A DNA stretch of 64,000 nucleotides from NCBI GenBank assembly GCA_019057385.1, contig JAHQJS010000006.1, positions 434,001 through 498,000 on the forward strand, read 5' to 3'. The DNA comes from Candidatus Borrarchaeum weybense (lineage in GTDB: Archaea > Asgardarchaeota > Sifarchaeia > Borrarchaeales > Borrarchaeaceae). Within the stretch, counting starts at the first letter, position 1. Each line of letters opens with the position of its first letter. The notes below the pieces were generated by a model. The model saw only the letters and a list, made by a program, of their open reading frames with translations, was not told the DNA's origin and did no database searches. Positions 16,280 through 24,762 of this stretch are shown here, one piece after another. The position numbers and the translations under genes were made by a program.

Positions 16280-17251
16280 ATGGAGAATACGTATAATAAC
16301 CTTTTAATCGAATTGAATGATATTTTAAAAGCTCAGAGCATTATCAATGGTCATGTTCACTGGACCCCACTAGTTTCTTCAGCAACATTGGGGCAACAAA
16401 TTGGAGCAAATCTTCATTTTAAAGCAGAAGTTTTCCAAAAGACTGGAAGTTTTAAACCAAGAGGGGCTTTGAACAAGCTTCATAGTCTGACCTTAGAGGA
16501 GAAAAAGCAAGGCGTAATTACAATTTCGGCTGGAAATCATGCACAAGGGCTCGCATATGCATCTTCCTTGTTAGGAATCAAAGCAACAGTTATAATGCCT
16601 CAAAATGCTGTGAAGAGCAAAGTTGAAGCTACAAAGGATTATGGGGCTGAAGTAATTCTTCATGGTACCCACAAAGATCTCATGCCTAAATGCCGGGAGG
16701 TTCAACGGGAACGAGATTTAATATTGATTCACCCCTTTGATGATCCCTTCGTTATTGCGGGTCAGGGAACCATTGGCCTTGAAATCCTGGAAGACTTGCC
16801 AACAGTTGAGATGGTTGTTGTTCCTATAGGTGGTGGTGCATTGGTCTCGGGGATTGCAACAGCAATAAAGTCAAAGAAACCTGATACTAAGATCATTGGA
16901 GTGGAGCCCACTGGGGCTGCAGTTATGACAAAAAGTATTCAGCAAAATAAAGTGGTCCATTTGGACGAGATAAATACTGTGGCTGACGGTCTAGCTGCTC
17001 CATTTGCAGGCAGATATACCATTGCACACGTTAAAGAATATGTAGATAAGGTTGTACTTGTTTCAGACGAGGAGATTATTGCTGCCTTACGTTTAATTCT
17101 AGAAAGGTGCAAAATTTTGACGGAACCCTCAGGAGCTGCTAGTTTTGCTGCACTCCTTTTTGATAAAATCGCCATACCGAAAAATTCGCATGTTGTTTGT
17201 GTCTTGAGCGGAGGAAATGTCGATATAAGCATGCTCAAAAAAATCCTGTGA
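16280..17251 (+). CDS. ilvA: Threonine dehydratase (PLP-dependent, catabolic type)
   Basis: Deaminates threonine (and serine) to the 2-oxo acid and ammonia. 323 residues, with the PLP-lysine motif TGSFKPRGALNKL, substrate-binding SAGNHAQGLAYAS, the PLP phosphate loop PIGGGALVSGIA, and the late EPSGAAS and LSGGNVD motifs. There is no C-terminal ACT regulatory domain, so it is the short catabolic type rather than the feedback-inhibited biosynthetic enzyme; serine racemase-like activity is possible. I chose the ATG at 16280 with GGAG about 11 nt upstream; a TTG at 16265 is in frame. It is monocistronic. Confidence 0.9.
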   Translation: MENTYNNLLIELNDILKAQSIINGHVHWTPLVSSATLGQQIGANLHFKAEVFQKTGSFKPRGALNKLHSLTLEEKKQGVITISAGNHAQGLAYASSLLGIKATVIMPQNAVKSKVEATKDYGAEVILHGTHKDLMPKCREVQRERDLILIHPFDDPFVIAGQGTIGLEILEDLPTVEMVVVPIGGGALVSGIATAIKSKKPDTKIIGVEPTGAAVMTKSIQQNKVVHLDEINTVADGLAAPFAGRYTIAHVKEYVDKVVLVSDEEIIAALRLILERCKILTEPSGAASFAALLFDKIAIPKNSHVVCVLSGGNVDISMLKKIL

Positions 17252-17325
17252 AATATAAGTCCTATCTTGATATATACGAACCATATGGATGGGAAAAAGG
17301 CGAAGGACGAGAAAAGTGATCCTGC

Positions 17326-18222
17326 CTAAGCAATTTTATAGCGCGGATGACTGCGATCCAATCTTATGCCAGATTCTGTCACCATTGATGAAAAAGCAAC
17401 GTCAACCATGGCAACAGCAGGAAAAATAAAATCAGCATGCTTAATTGGACCATAAAGAATGAAATCTGCTCCAGTTGCTATTGTCACAGCATTTGCAACA
17501 GCTAAAGCTGGTTTCTTGGCTTGTTTTCCCATTTTTGACTTTAAACCACGCCAGGTGTCAACTGCGTTATGCGCTCCACTCCCACACGGCAATCCAACTT
17601 CAGTTTTTAATTGGTAGATTGCGTTGCAACCCGCGCCAAGTGATGGGAGATCTAAAATCGCAGTATCAATAATAGGTTTGGTAACGCCAATTTCTTGTAC
17701 GGTATTGACCAATTGTTTTGCGGCATCAACTCTTCCTTTTGAAGTAAAATCTTTCATGTTCATAGCGAGTAATAATACACTTTCAATCCCTGATTCTTTG
17801 ATGGATTTCAGTTCATCTTGACCAGAATCAATGGTGATAGAATTATAAACAACATCTTTAATACCCGCTTCCTTGATGTAATCAAGACCAGAGATTTTTA
17901 CTGAACTGATCACTCCGTCCATCAAAATAGGCATATCTGTTACACTGGAAACGAAATCAAGGTGTTTTCTCATATTCTCTTCTGTACTTACAACCACGTC
18001 AATCATACAAGGATTCCCCGTTTTATCAGAGAATTCCTCTTGTAACTTAATTACCTCTTCCGCTTTTTCCTTGTCGAATTTCCCAGATTTTTCGTCTTCT
18101 ACGGTCTTGTCACCTTTGTAAAATATCGTGCCAATCAAAACCGTAGGATATCTCCAAGGTTCCCCTCCAATCTCAGTATTTCCAATACTGAAGCGTTTCT
18201 GTTCCTTTTCAAAGTTGAACAT
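17326..18222 (-). CDS. mtrH: MtrH-type methyltransferase (methylcorrinoid:tetrahydropterin)
   Basis: 298 residues similar to subunit H of tetrahydromethanopterin S-methyltransferase, which moves a methyl group between a corrinoid protein and tetrahydromethanopterin. The N-terminus MFNFEKEQKRFSIG and the GEPWRYPTVLIGTIFY stretch are characteristic, as are GLPCGSGAHNAVDTWRG and the C-terminal ATGADFILYGPIKHA. The other Mtr subunits (A-G) are absent, so it is a stand-alone MtrH. The ATG at 18222 has AGAGGAG 6 nt upstream. The divergent neighbours are a UroD-type methyltransferase and a corrinoid protein, which together form a soluble methyl-transfer set. Confidence 0.9.
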   Translation of the reverse strand: MFNFEKEQKRFSIGNTEIGGEPWRYPTVLIGTIFYKGDKTVEDEKSGKFDKEKAEEVIKLQEEFSDKTGNPCMIDVVVSTEENMRKHLDFVSSVTDMPILMDGVISSVKISGLDYIKEAGIKDVVYNSITIDSGQDELKSIKESGIESVLLLAMNMKDFTSKGRVDAAKQLVNTVQEIGVTKPIIDTAILDLPSLGAGCNAIYQLKTEVGLPCGSGAHNAVDTWRGLKSKMGKQAKKPALAVANAVTIATGADFILYGPIKHADFIFPAVAMVDVAFSSMVTESGIRLDRSHPRYKIA

Positions 18223-18507
18223 ACAAACTCCTCTTAACTTTATAACATGTGAAACGGGAAGTTGTTTATAATCATTGCGCAAGAACACTCCCATTTAGTC
18301 CTCCAAGCCACATGATGTTTCAGCTGACATCTTTCCCGAAAATATTGAAGTCTGCTGTGAGTGAATATCCATCTTGCGTTTTCTTCAAGTGTTCTATGTT
18401 TGCACTTTTTCTATTCTTAGAAAATAAGTTCCCTAGCATATTCGAATAATGATACGTTCTAGGGAAAGGTTAAAAACATCAATCACAAATGGTGGGCAAT
18501 ACCTTCC

Positions 18508-18517
18508 CTTTTAAAAG
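18508..18517 (+). promoter_or_regulatory. TATA box of the UroD-type methyltransferase/corrinoid protein operon
   Basis: CTTTTAAAAG, itself palindromic, lies 58 bp ahead of the ATG at 18575, which puts the transcript start near 18540 and leaves a leader of about 35 nt. The 350-bp space between mtrH (leftward) and this operon holds no gene; an AT-rich stretch around 18400-18480 is the likely promoter region for mtrH. Assignment is by position only. Confidence 0.35.
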
Positions 18518-18574
18518 CAATGAACTTTCTAAATTAATAGAGTCAAGAAAAGCTGGGGGTACTTACTGGTGGTT

Positions 18575-19732
18575 ATGACACATAAGGAACGATTTCTCAC
18601 GGCTATTCGTCATGAGGAACCTGATTGTGTACCTATCGATGGCACGTTCATAGATTTGATTCATACTGAACGTATTACAGGAAAACGAGCTTATGGTGCT
18701 GGATCTGGTGGAGGCGGGGGCGGAGTCTCAACGCAACAAGAAGAGATGACTTATACAGAAATGATGACTCATAATCAAAAACTCGAAAATGAAGCGAGAA
18801 TGAAACTTGGCCTTGACGTCCTGACGGTTTCTGACTATAAAGTGTTTCCAGAAGACTATAAACCTAAATTCATCAATAAAGACACCTATGTCGATCTGTG
18901 GGGTAAGATCTACAAAATAAAAGAAGACGTAAAGACGACCTGGTGGATAGATGGCACTATAAGAACACCTGAGGATCTTGAGAAGTGGCGTTCGGAGTTT
19001 CCAAACCCAAAAGAATTCAATTGTGAAATTGTCGACCTGACTATTGAAGAAGCGGAAAAAAATGATTATCCTGTTGTAGTATGGGTTCACGGTTCTATGA
19101 TGTTTCCGTATCTCATGATTGGCGGCATAGATAAAATGGTACTTGCCATTTATCGACAACCTGAGTTTGCCAAAGAATTGGTGCGGATTGTAGCGAAATT
19201 AAACCTCGAAATAACAAAACAACTTTTGAATAGAGGGCGAGGCTCTATAGACCTTGTAATCGAGAGTGATGACATAGCAGATGTTAAGACGCCTTTCTAC
19301 CCCCCTAGGCTCTTTAGAGAGTTTTTCTTTCCGTATTTTACGCGATTAATCGATGAATGTCATAGTCGAGACATACCATTTATGAAGCACTCGGATGGAA
19401 ATTTGTACCCGCTTCTTGATGATTTCGTCGAAATGGATGTCGATGGATTGCATCCGATTGAACCAGGAGTCATGGATTTAGCCGATGTGAAACAGAGGTA
19501 TGGTGATAAATTCGTATTACGGGGAAATGTAGACTGTACCCATGTTTTACCATATGGAAAGGAAGACGATGTCCGTAGAGATGTTAGACGATGTATTGAC
19601 GCCGCGGCAGAAGGAGGGGGCTTTATTCTCGCAGACAGCAACAGTCTGCATTCTTTAGTGAAAACAGAAAATATCAAATTTATGATAGACGAAGGACGAA
19701 AATACGGCCAATATCCACTTGAAAAATCATAA
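18575..19732 (+). CDS. UroD-family corrinoid methyltransferase (substrate-specific demethylase type)
   Basis: 385 residues of the uroporphyrinogen-decarboxylase/MtaA/O-demethylase superfamily. These enzymes move a methyl group from a substrate to a corrinoid protein using zinc. Putative ligands are in FMKHSDGNLYPLL and LRGNVDCTHVLPYG, the His and Cys expected for a zinc methyltransferase rather than a decarboxylase. The N-terminus is standard (THKERFLTAIRHEEPDCVPI), but residues 28-48 contain an odd run of seven or more glycines. It is followed by a corrinoid protein 21 bp downstream and faces mtrH. The set resembles archaeal methoxy-compound demethylation systems (MtoB/MtoC/MtoA), but the methyl donor is unknown. 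Confidence 0.8.
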   Translation: MTHKERFLTAIRHEEPDCVPIDGTFIDLIHTERITGKRAYGAGSGGGGGGVSTQQEEMTYTEMMTHNQKLENEARMKLGLDVLTVSDYKVFPEDYKPKFINKDTYVDLWGKIYKIKEDVKTTWWIDGTIRTPEDLEKWRSEFPNPKEFNCEIVDLTIEEAEKNDYPVVVWVHGSMMFPYLMIGGIDKMVLAIYRQPEFAKELVRIVAKLNLEITKQLLNRGRGSIDLVIESDDIADVKTPFYPPRLFREFFFPYFTRLIDECHSRDIPFMKHSDGNLYPLLDDFVEMDVDGLHPIEPGVMDLADVKQRYGDKFVLRGNVDCTHVLPYGKEDDVRRDVRRCIDAAAEGGGFILADSNSLHSLVKTENIKFMIDEGRKYGQYPLEKS

Positions 19733-19753
19733 ATTGAACAGAGGTGCGCACTT

Positions 19754-20398
19754 ATGGGCGAAAATAAGATGCTCAAAACAATTGCTGAAAGTTTAGCTAA
19801 TTTAAATGATGAACTTCTCAAAAATACATTAAGAAAAGCGATGAAAGAGATTCTACTTAAAAAAATAATTCGAGAAGGCTTAGGAAAGGGAATGGAAATT
19901 GTTGGAACACGATATGAGAGCGGGGATTATTTTCTTAGTGAATTAATTATGGCAGCCACCCTTATGAATGAAAGCATGGAGTTACTACAACCTTTGCTGA
20001 AACATGAAGCAGCAGATAAAGATGCCATTGGGAAAACCGTGATCGGCACTGTGGAGGGCGATTTACATGATATTGGAAAAAACCTCATTGGTGCTATGCT
20101 TGAGTCAATAGGATTTGAAATCACTGATCTTGGAGTAGACGTGACTCCAGAAAAGTTTGTCGAAACAGTAAGACAAGTAAAACCTGATATTCTCTGTATG
20201 TCCACACTTTTAAGTGCAACAATGGATAAAATCGAAGAAACTATTAAAAAACTAGAAGAAAATGGGTTGCGAGATACTGTCAAAGTTCTTGTCGGTGGTA
20301 GATGTCTAAATGATCAACTTGCTCGTGACATGGGTGCCGATTCTTATGGCGACGATGCGTGGGACGCCGTAAGAAAAGCACGAATGCTTCTCTCCTAA
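19754..20398 (+). CDS. Corrinoid (cobalamin-binding) methyl-carrier protein
   Basis: 214 residues: an N-terminal helical cap (about 1-85) and a Rossmann-like B12 domain (about 95-210). The DLHDIG motif is the D-x-H-x-x-G signature whose His coordinates cobalt, preceded by GTVEGD, and later VGGRCLND matches the conserved GG turn. Such proteins carry the methyl group between a substrate methyltransferase and an acceptor methyltransferase. ATG with GAGGTG upstream; it follows the UroD-type gene by 21 bp and is surely co-transcribed. No reductive activase gene (RamA/MtoD type) is in the window. Confidence 0.92.
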   Translation: MGENKMLKTIAESLANLNDELLKNTLRKAMKEILLKKIIREGLGKGMEIVGTRYESGDYFLSELIMAATLMNESMELLQPLLKHEAADKDAIGKTVIGTVEGDLHDIGKNLIGAMLESIGFEITDLGVDVTPEKFVETVRQVKPDILCMSTLLSATMDKIEETIKKLEENGLRDTVKVLVGGRCLNDQLARDMGADSYGDDAWDAVRKARMLLS

Positions 20399-20496
20399 TT
20401 AAGTCGTCACTATGCCGGAATTTTTATATTTCCACATCTTTGTAGAGTATTAGCTGTGGTGATGACATTCCTAAAAAGAAAAAGATGGATAGTGGG

Positions 20497-21102
20497 TTAG
20501 ACGACTTCCTTCTTTCGAAGTCGGATCAGGCTATATGAGACTAAGGCAGTCACTGAAACTAAGGGAATAAACAGTGTGCCGAGGCATCCAATTGAAACGG
20601 TTGATACTGCCATATAGGCGTCAGTCGAAACCAATCTATCGGTTATAGTACCATCAGGAGATCTGGATTCAAAGAGGATGCCTGTGTTGGTGTCTCGATA
20701 GCTTCTACTAGATTCACTATAATAGGCAGTGTAGCTGACACCCTCGAATTCGTAATTTTGAGTGGTAAGACTTAAATCTTCTTCTAAATAGCTTTTTGGT
20801 AGTAGCCACGGTGAAACATAGGCAAGGTTAAGTTCAGTAATACTTGCGTCGGCATCGAGTATTTCAGTTTCGGTGTTACCACTTACTGTTACTTCCAGCG
20901 ATATCGTCTTGCCTTCTACGTTAATCACTTTCATTTTAATAGTTCCATAGCTATTTGACTGCCATTGTATTTCATTGCCTATTGATAATGTCCCCCAGTT
21001 TGGTGTGGCAGTTACCGTTGTTGTTGATGAGGTGCTGGCGATCAAACAGACCAAGCATACAACAAGAAGTCCCATTAGAGCCTTTCTGGATGTATTCCTC
21101 AT
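20497..21102 (-). CDS. Secreted protein anchored by a C-terminal membrane segment
   Basis: 201 residues with an N-terminal signal peptide (Arg-Lys then LMGLLVVCLVCLIA and a small-residue region) and a C-terminal hydrophobic segment (about 170-192) followed by RLRKKE, a cytoplasmic stop-transfer end. The extracellular part between is rich in Ser, Thr and Tyr with a beta-strand look. No family recognised. The ATG at 21102 has GGTGAG 5 nt upstream. It is a single gene transcribed toward the corrinoid operon. Confidence 0.65.
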   Translation of the reverse strand: MRNTSRKALMGLLVVCLVCLIASTSSTTTVTATPNWGTLSIGNEIQWQSNSYGTIKMKVINVEGKTISLEVTVSGNTETEILDADASITELNLAYVSPWLLPKSYLEEDLSLTTQNYEFEGVSYTAYYSESSRSYRDTNTGILFESRSPDGTITDRLVSTDAYMAVSTVSIGCLGTLFIPLVSVTALVSYSLIRLRKKEVV

Positions 21103-21363
21103 AGACTCACCATATTTAGTGTTAAAATTCAAAAACTCGTGCAGTATATTAAGGGTCTTGGTTTATAAACGTTCATGGTCTTATGGAAGGTTTTTACAGT
21201 TTTAAGGGTCTGGTAGTCATATTCAGTAGAAAAAATAAATTATCAGGTAAAAATTACTAACTGTAATAGAATTTAAACTAGCAATATGCATGCCAGACCT
21301 ACACGTTAGATAATTGTGGTGATGTATAGCTTCTGGACGGCTTTAAAAAAATGCCCATACGCA

Positions 21364-21381
21364 AGAAAATTAGCCGCTATA
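21364..21381 (+). repeat. 18-bp motif conserved upstream of both paralogous PH-like genes (copy 1)
   Basis: AGAAAATTAGCCGCTATA lies 59 bp before the ATG of the gene at 21441. An identical copy at 22141-22158 lies 60 bp before the ATG of its paralogue at 22219. The sequences between motif and gene differ. Same distance and identity suggest a shared regulator site or 5' leader element kept since duplication. Confidence 0.55.
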
Positions 21382-21440
21382 CACAGGTTTATATCACTCG
21401 CATTTTCATTTATATATGAGAGACTAAGGAGATGAACTAA

Positions 21441-21953
21441 ATGGAAAAAGCATATAATTATCCTACAATAGATAGATTTATGTGGGCTTTTGTTGCTGCA
21501 GGTGCAGGTGTAGTACTTCTTCTTCTAGGTATAGGACTGCCCGTGTTTGTTCCACAAGAAAGGTCAATATCAGCTAATCGTTGGTTAGAAGTGTTAACGG
21601 GTCGCGCCGCAGGACAGTCAACGTTTTATACGCCGCTCACACGAGTAATCTTCGTAATCTTTGGAATTTTTGCCTTAATTAACGCAGTACTAATCTATAG
21701 AGCAGGTTCGACAATCATTAAAATCGACGATGCGACAATAACGTATCAAAGAGGAGACAAGACGATAAATGTGCCGTGGTCTGAAGTGACTGATGTCAAA
21801 AAACGTGTGACAGTTGGAGTGCGAGCTGGAGCCACAGAAGTAGTTACGCTAGCCACAGAGACAGAACCACGCAAAATTACCTTTAATAGCAAGCTCACAG
21901 GTTATGATGAGCTAATGAAGGCTATCCAAACCCATACAAACGTGCAATTCTAA
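21441..21953 (+). CDS. Membrane protein with PH-like (bPH) domain, paralogue 1
   Basis: 170 residues. Two membrane segments (about 14-36 and 70-92) are separated by an outside loop containing SANRWLEVLTGRAAG. A C-terminal soluble domain reads IKIDDATITYQRGDKTINVPWSEVTDVKKRV, the strand pattern of a bacterial/archaeal PH-like domain with the typical PWSEV turn. It is about 55-60% identical by eye to the gene at 22219. ATG with AAGGAG upstream. Function unknown; such proteins are thought to sense or bind at membranes. Confidence 0.65.
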   Translation: MEKAYNYPTIDRFMWAFVAAGAGVVLLLLGIGLPVFVPQERSISANRWLEVLTGRAAGQSTFYTPLTRVIFVIFGIFALINAVLIYRAGSTIIKIDDATITYQRGDKTINVPWSEVTDVKKRVTVGVRAGATEVVTLATETEPRKITFNSKLTGYDELMKAIQTHTNVQF

Positions 21954-22140
21954 ATATACTAAATCTGGTGAATCTTCATAGGAATACAAAAAATCCAGTA
22001 AGTGATTAATGGAGTTACACGGTTTATTTCCTATTTTTCTTTTAATGTGTGAGATCCAACTAAAGAGATAGTCATAATTATTCTCTTCAAGGAAAATATT
22101 TTACTTTATCTCATGTTAGAAAAGAAAATTGCAGAAACAC

Positions 22141-22158
22141 AGAAAATTAGCCGCTATA
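22141..22158 (+). repeat. 18-bp motif conserved upstream of both paralogous PH-like genes (copy 2)
   Basis: Identical to 21364-21381 and placed 60 bp before the ATG at 22219. The in-frame extension of the downstream gene to a TTG at 22129 would run through this motif; its presence ahead of both genes, at equal distance, shows that the extension is not coding. Confidence 0.55.
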
Positions 22159-22218
22159 AGTAAGTTTAAAACCTCTCTGTCCAAAATATTTTTAGAAATT
22201 AAAAGGAGAATGAGTATA

Positions 22219-22731
22219 ATGGCACAAACTTTTCATTATAAACTAATGGAGAGACTAGAGTGGACGCTTATCGCTGCAGGTGCGGGAATTGTTCTCCTAG
22301 TATTAGGATTTGGATCCTTTTTCTTTGCTCCACAAAGTACTCTCTCAAGTATTCGGTGGTTAGAAGTATTAACGAGTAGACCAGCAGCAGAACAACCAGT
22401 GTTCTTCACGCCGCTCTCGCAAGCAATTTTTGTGATAATCGGAATTCTTGCTTTGATTAACGCGGTATTTATTTACAGAGTTTTTTCGGTCAACATTGAA
22501 GTAACTGATGATGCGATTACATATCACAGAGGAAGAAAAACCATCAGAGTTCCTTGGTCTGAAGTAACTGATGTCAAAAAACGTGTAGTCGCCTCGCGGT
22601 ATGGAGCAGGAGAACTCGTGACTCTAGTTACAGAGACAGATTCTTATAAAATTAGTTTTAATTCCACGATCAAAGGATATCCTGAACTATTGGAAGCGAT
22701 TAAGACCCACACGAACATTAAATTCGCGTAG
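22219..22731 (+). CDS. Membrane protein with PH-like (bPH) domain, paralogue 2
   Basis: 170 residues, same architecture as the gene at 21441: two membrane segments with SSIRWLEVLTSRPAA between them and a PH-like domain containing ITYHRGRKTIRVPWSEVTDVKKRV. Length, segment positions and C-terminus (KTHTNIKF) match the paralogue, so this is a tandem duplication. The start at 22219 was chosen because it aligns with the paralogue's start and has AAGGAG upstream at nearly the same spacing. Confidence 0.65.
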   Translation: MAQTFHYKLMERLEWTLIAAGAGIVLLVLGFGSFFFAPQSTLSSIRWLEVLTSRPAAEQPVFFTPLSQAIFVIIGILALINAVFIYRVFSVNIEVTDDAITYHRGRKTIRVPWSEVTDVKKRVVASRYGAGELVTLVTETDSYKISFNSTIKGYPELLEAIKTHTNIKFA

Positions 22732-22835
22732 TCAAACACTTTTTTTCAAACCTTTTACTTATTTTATTTTCTAAGCTTGTTGTTTGACATTTTACGGGTT
22801 CATTTTTTTGTTTGAATGCTCTAGTTTCTTTAAAT

Positions 22836-23462
22836 TCATTCTGGGAGAAGCAAAGTTAGTACAGATGCAATTGCGGCTTCTGTTGCCTTTTTTCGATCAG
22901 AAGCTGTGCCTACAATCAGGATATCACCCTCTTGGAGGTCAAAATTAGAAGTCAACTTATTATAAAGATCTTCATTTGATGCTTTAAGGTTCTCTATTGG
23001 TTTTGGAGGAATAAATAGCGTATTTTTCTCAAATATAATCGTTGTAGCACCATCTGCTCCCACTTTTATTGCCTCATCTCTCAATTCTACGCCGGTTTTC
23101 ACTTTTAACGCGGCATTTCTAAGTTGACAGATTGTATCGAACTTTCCAATAGTAAGCGCCTTTAAATTTAAGTCAGTTCGTATTTCAATAAGTTCCTTTC
23201 TAATTTCTTGCATAAGATTCTTTCCTTCGTTGCTTAACACATGTCCTTGTTTTGGGATTGCTTTTATTAATCCTATTTCCTTAAGGTGCTTAATAATGGT
23301 CCGAACGCTTGAATCACTTATCTCAAGTTCTTTTGAAAGCTTATAGCGTCCTATCGGTTCTTTTGAAGCTATATAGAGGAGAACTATTAGAATATGGGCT
23401 TTTCCAAATGAGGGATGTGGTTTACCGTTCCTGAAAATCCTTTCAAATAATTTAGTAAGCAG
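22836..23462 (-). CDS. Winged-helix transcription regulator-like protein, probable CTG start
   Basis: 208 residues if initiated at CTG 23462. The N-terminal part has a winged helix: HPSFGKAHILIVLLYIASKE, then IGRYKLSKELEISDSSVRTI and IKHLKEIGLI, and a wing ending GHVLSNEGKNL. The C-terminal domain (about 100-205) has GADGATTIIFEKNTLFIPP and a final DILIVGTASDRKKATEAAI, a small ligand-binding-like fold. The first ordinary start codon in frame is a GTG at 23240, which would delete the whole winged helix. GGAGG stands 7 nt before the CTG and a TATATATAA box lies about 40 bp upstream, so the longer form is favoured. I recall similar archaeal DUF4443-type proteins, but not with certainty. Confidence 0.7.
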   Translation of the reverse strand: MLTKLFERIFRNGKPHPSFGKAHILIVLLYIASKEPIGRYKLSKELEISDSSVRTIIKHLKEIGLIKAIPKQGHVLSNEGKNLMQEIRKELIEIRTDLNLKALTIGKFDTICQLRNAALKVKTGVELRDEAIKVGADGATTIIFEKNTLFIPPKPIENLKASNEDLYNKLTSNFDLQEGDILIVGTASDRKKATEAAIASVLTLLLPE

Positions 23463-23601
23463 AATGAAGCCTCCAAATATTCTCGCAATCTCCCCACTAT
23501 TATATATATCAAATAAAAAGTAAAAGGTTTCTGGATAGTCATTTTAACTGTATAAGACGTTAAGCTTGTTTGTAGGAAAGTAATCCATTAGAAGTGTTTG
23601 A

Positions 23602-24138
23602 CTATCGCTTCTTCTTTCTTCTCTCTTCTTTTCTTTTCAGTCTTTTGTCTCTTTTCTCAGCAAGACTCACGACCCTATTTACCCAGTCTACGTAACCCTC
23701 ATTGTATTTAAACAAAATTATGAACAGAAAGACAAAAATCGATAAAAATATAACACTTAACGTCCATTCCCACATGAACCCATATGCAACATATCCCCAG
23801 ATCAAGCTTGTTGCTCCCAAGAACGGGAGCCTACGCCATTTTTGATAACCTTTGATAGGGTCTTTTTTAAATTCTACTTCAACGCCCTTGTTAGCAACGA
23901 GAATCCAGAGCAAATGGAAAATTGATGCACCAGCTAATCCCGTAATAATTACGATTGGTTCCCAATCCCAAACCCATTTTGAAGGGTTTCTGATAAATGT
24001 ATTAAGTGCGATGTATATAGCAAGTGGCACAATAAAACTAATTATAGTGAGTATCCGCATATTCCTAGTTATGCCAGCAAGTCTCTCTTTATTCTCCAAA
24101 AGATATGTCGTCTTATACCTCATTCTTTCTTTACTCAT
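23602..24138 (-). CDS. Four-segment membrane protein with basic C-terminus, unknown function
   Basis: 178 residues with hydrophobic segments near 27-47, 61-82, 110-125 and 128-148, paired as two hairpins separated by a charged loop (VEVEFKKDPIKGYQKWRR). The C-terminus is very basic (KRDKRLKRKEERRKKKR) and may contact nucleic acid or membrane lipid heads. ATG at 24138 with GGTG upstream is preferred over the longer frame from 24189. No family recognised. Confidence 0.6.
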   Translation of the reverse strand: MSKERMRYKTTYLLENKERLAGITRNMRILTIISFIVPLAIYIALNTFIRNPSKWVWDWEPIVIITGLAGASIFHLLWILVANKGVEVEFKKDPIKGYQKWRRLPFLGATSLIWGYVAYGFMWEWTLSVIFLSIFVFLFIILFKYNEGYVDWVNRVVSLAEKRDKRLKRKEERRKKKR

Positions 24139-24402
24139 ATTTCGCACCGCGGAGATAATATCATAGATTATATGTCCTTGTATAAACACAGTTTATATTT
24201 GGGACAAAATTCTTGCGCTAGCTTATATTTAATGGAACTTTAGAACACATACATCTAAGTCTTTATACTTAAAACTTTCTCTGAGTGTTCCTTTTTTAAA
24301 TCAAAATGCAAATTTTCTTACCTTCAATTTCAAGCAATCTCATAGCTAATAGTTAAATAAAGTCTTTGAAAATTTATATTGGTATAATTTCATTTTAGAA
24401 GT

Positions 24403-24510
24403 TTAATTATTGATAAAGTTATAGATGAGTCTGCATTTCTCCGAGAGTTTCCAAAGCACTTCTTCCTGTTCAGGAGTCGGAAAGATCCTGATTTGCTGTG
24501 TCAGTTTCAT
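24403..24510 (-). pseudogene. tnpB: TnpB (IS605 OrfB) N-terminal fragment, 35 codons
   Basis: Reads MKLTQQIRIFPTPEQEEVLW then KLSEKCRLIYNFINN and a stop. The IRIFPTPEQE, WKLSE and CRLIYNF patterns are the standard start of TnpB proteins (RNA-guided nucleases of IS200/IS605 elements, ancestral to Cas12). The full protein would be about 350-400 residues, so less than a tenth remains. It is non-functional. Confidence 0.7.
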
Positions 24511-24620
24511 GGGTTTCACGCAGACTCTATTATCAGAACTTCTACCCCAAAAATACTATATAAAGCTAGCGGCTTTCATCCCCCACCTTTCGGAAGGGAA
24601 CTTCCCCGCCGCATAAGTTA
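24403..24620 (-). mobile_element. IS605-type relic: left end plus TnpB N-terminal fragment
   Basis: Read on the minus strand, a hairpin left end (24569-24612, closed by GCGGC/GCCGC with a CCGAAAGG apex) is followed after about 60 nt by the N-terminus of a TnpB protein and then stops. The left end and the following CTTTATATAGT-like stretch match the left end of the relic at 1.75 kb (about 75 nt recognisably shared). No right end of this copy is visible toward lower coordinates. Thus the element was truncated from its 3' side, the reverse of the 1.75-kb copy, which kept its 3' side. Confidence 0.65.
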
Positions 24621-24762
24621 AATGAAAAAGGTTCAGACGAATAACTAGCTCCAAATTAACCTCCAACTAGATAGATGCATAACTATATAAGAGATCAAGA
24701 GTCCTTCTACAAAAAATCAACTTGTAAGAATTCTGAAGATTTTGGTTTCGAGGTGAGAATAC

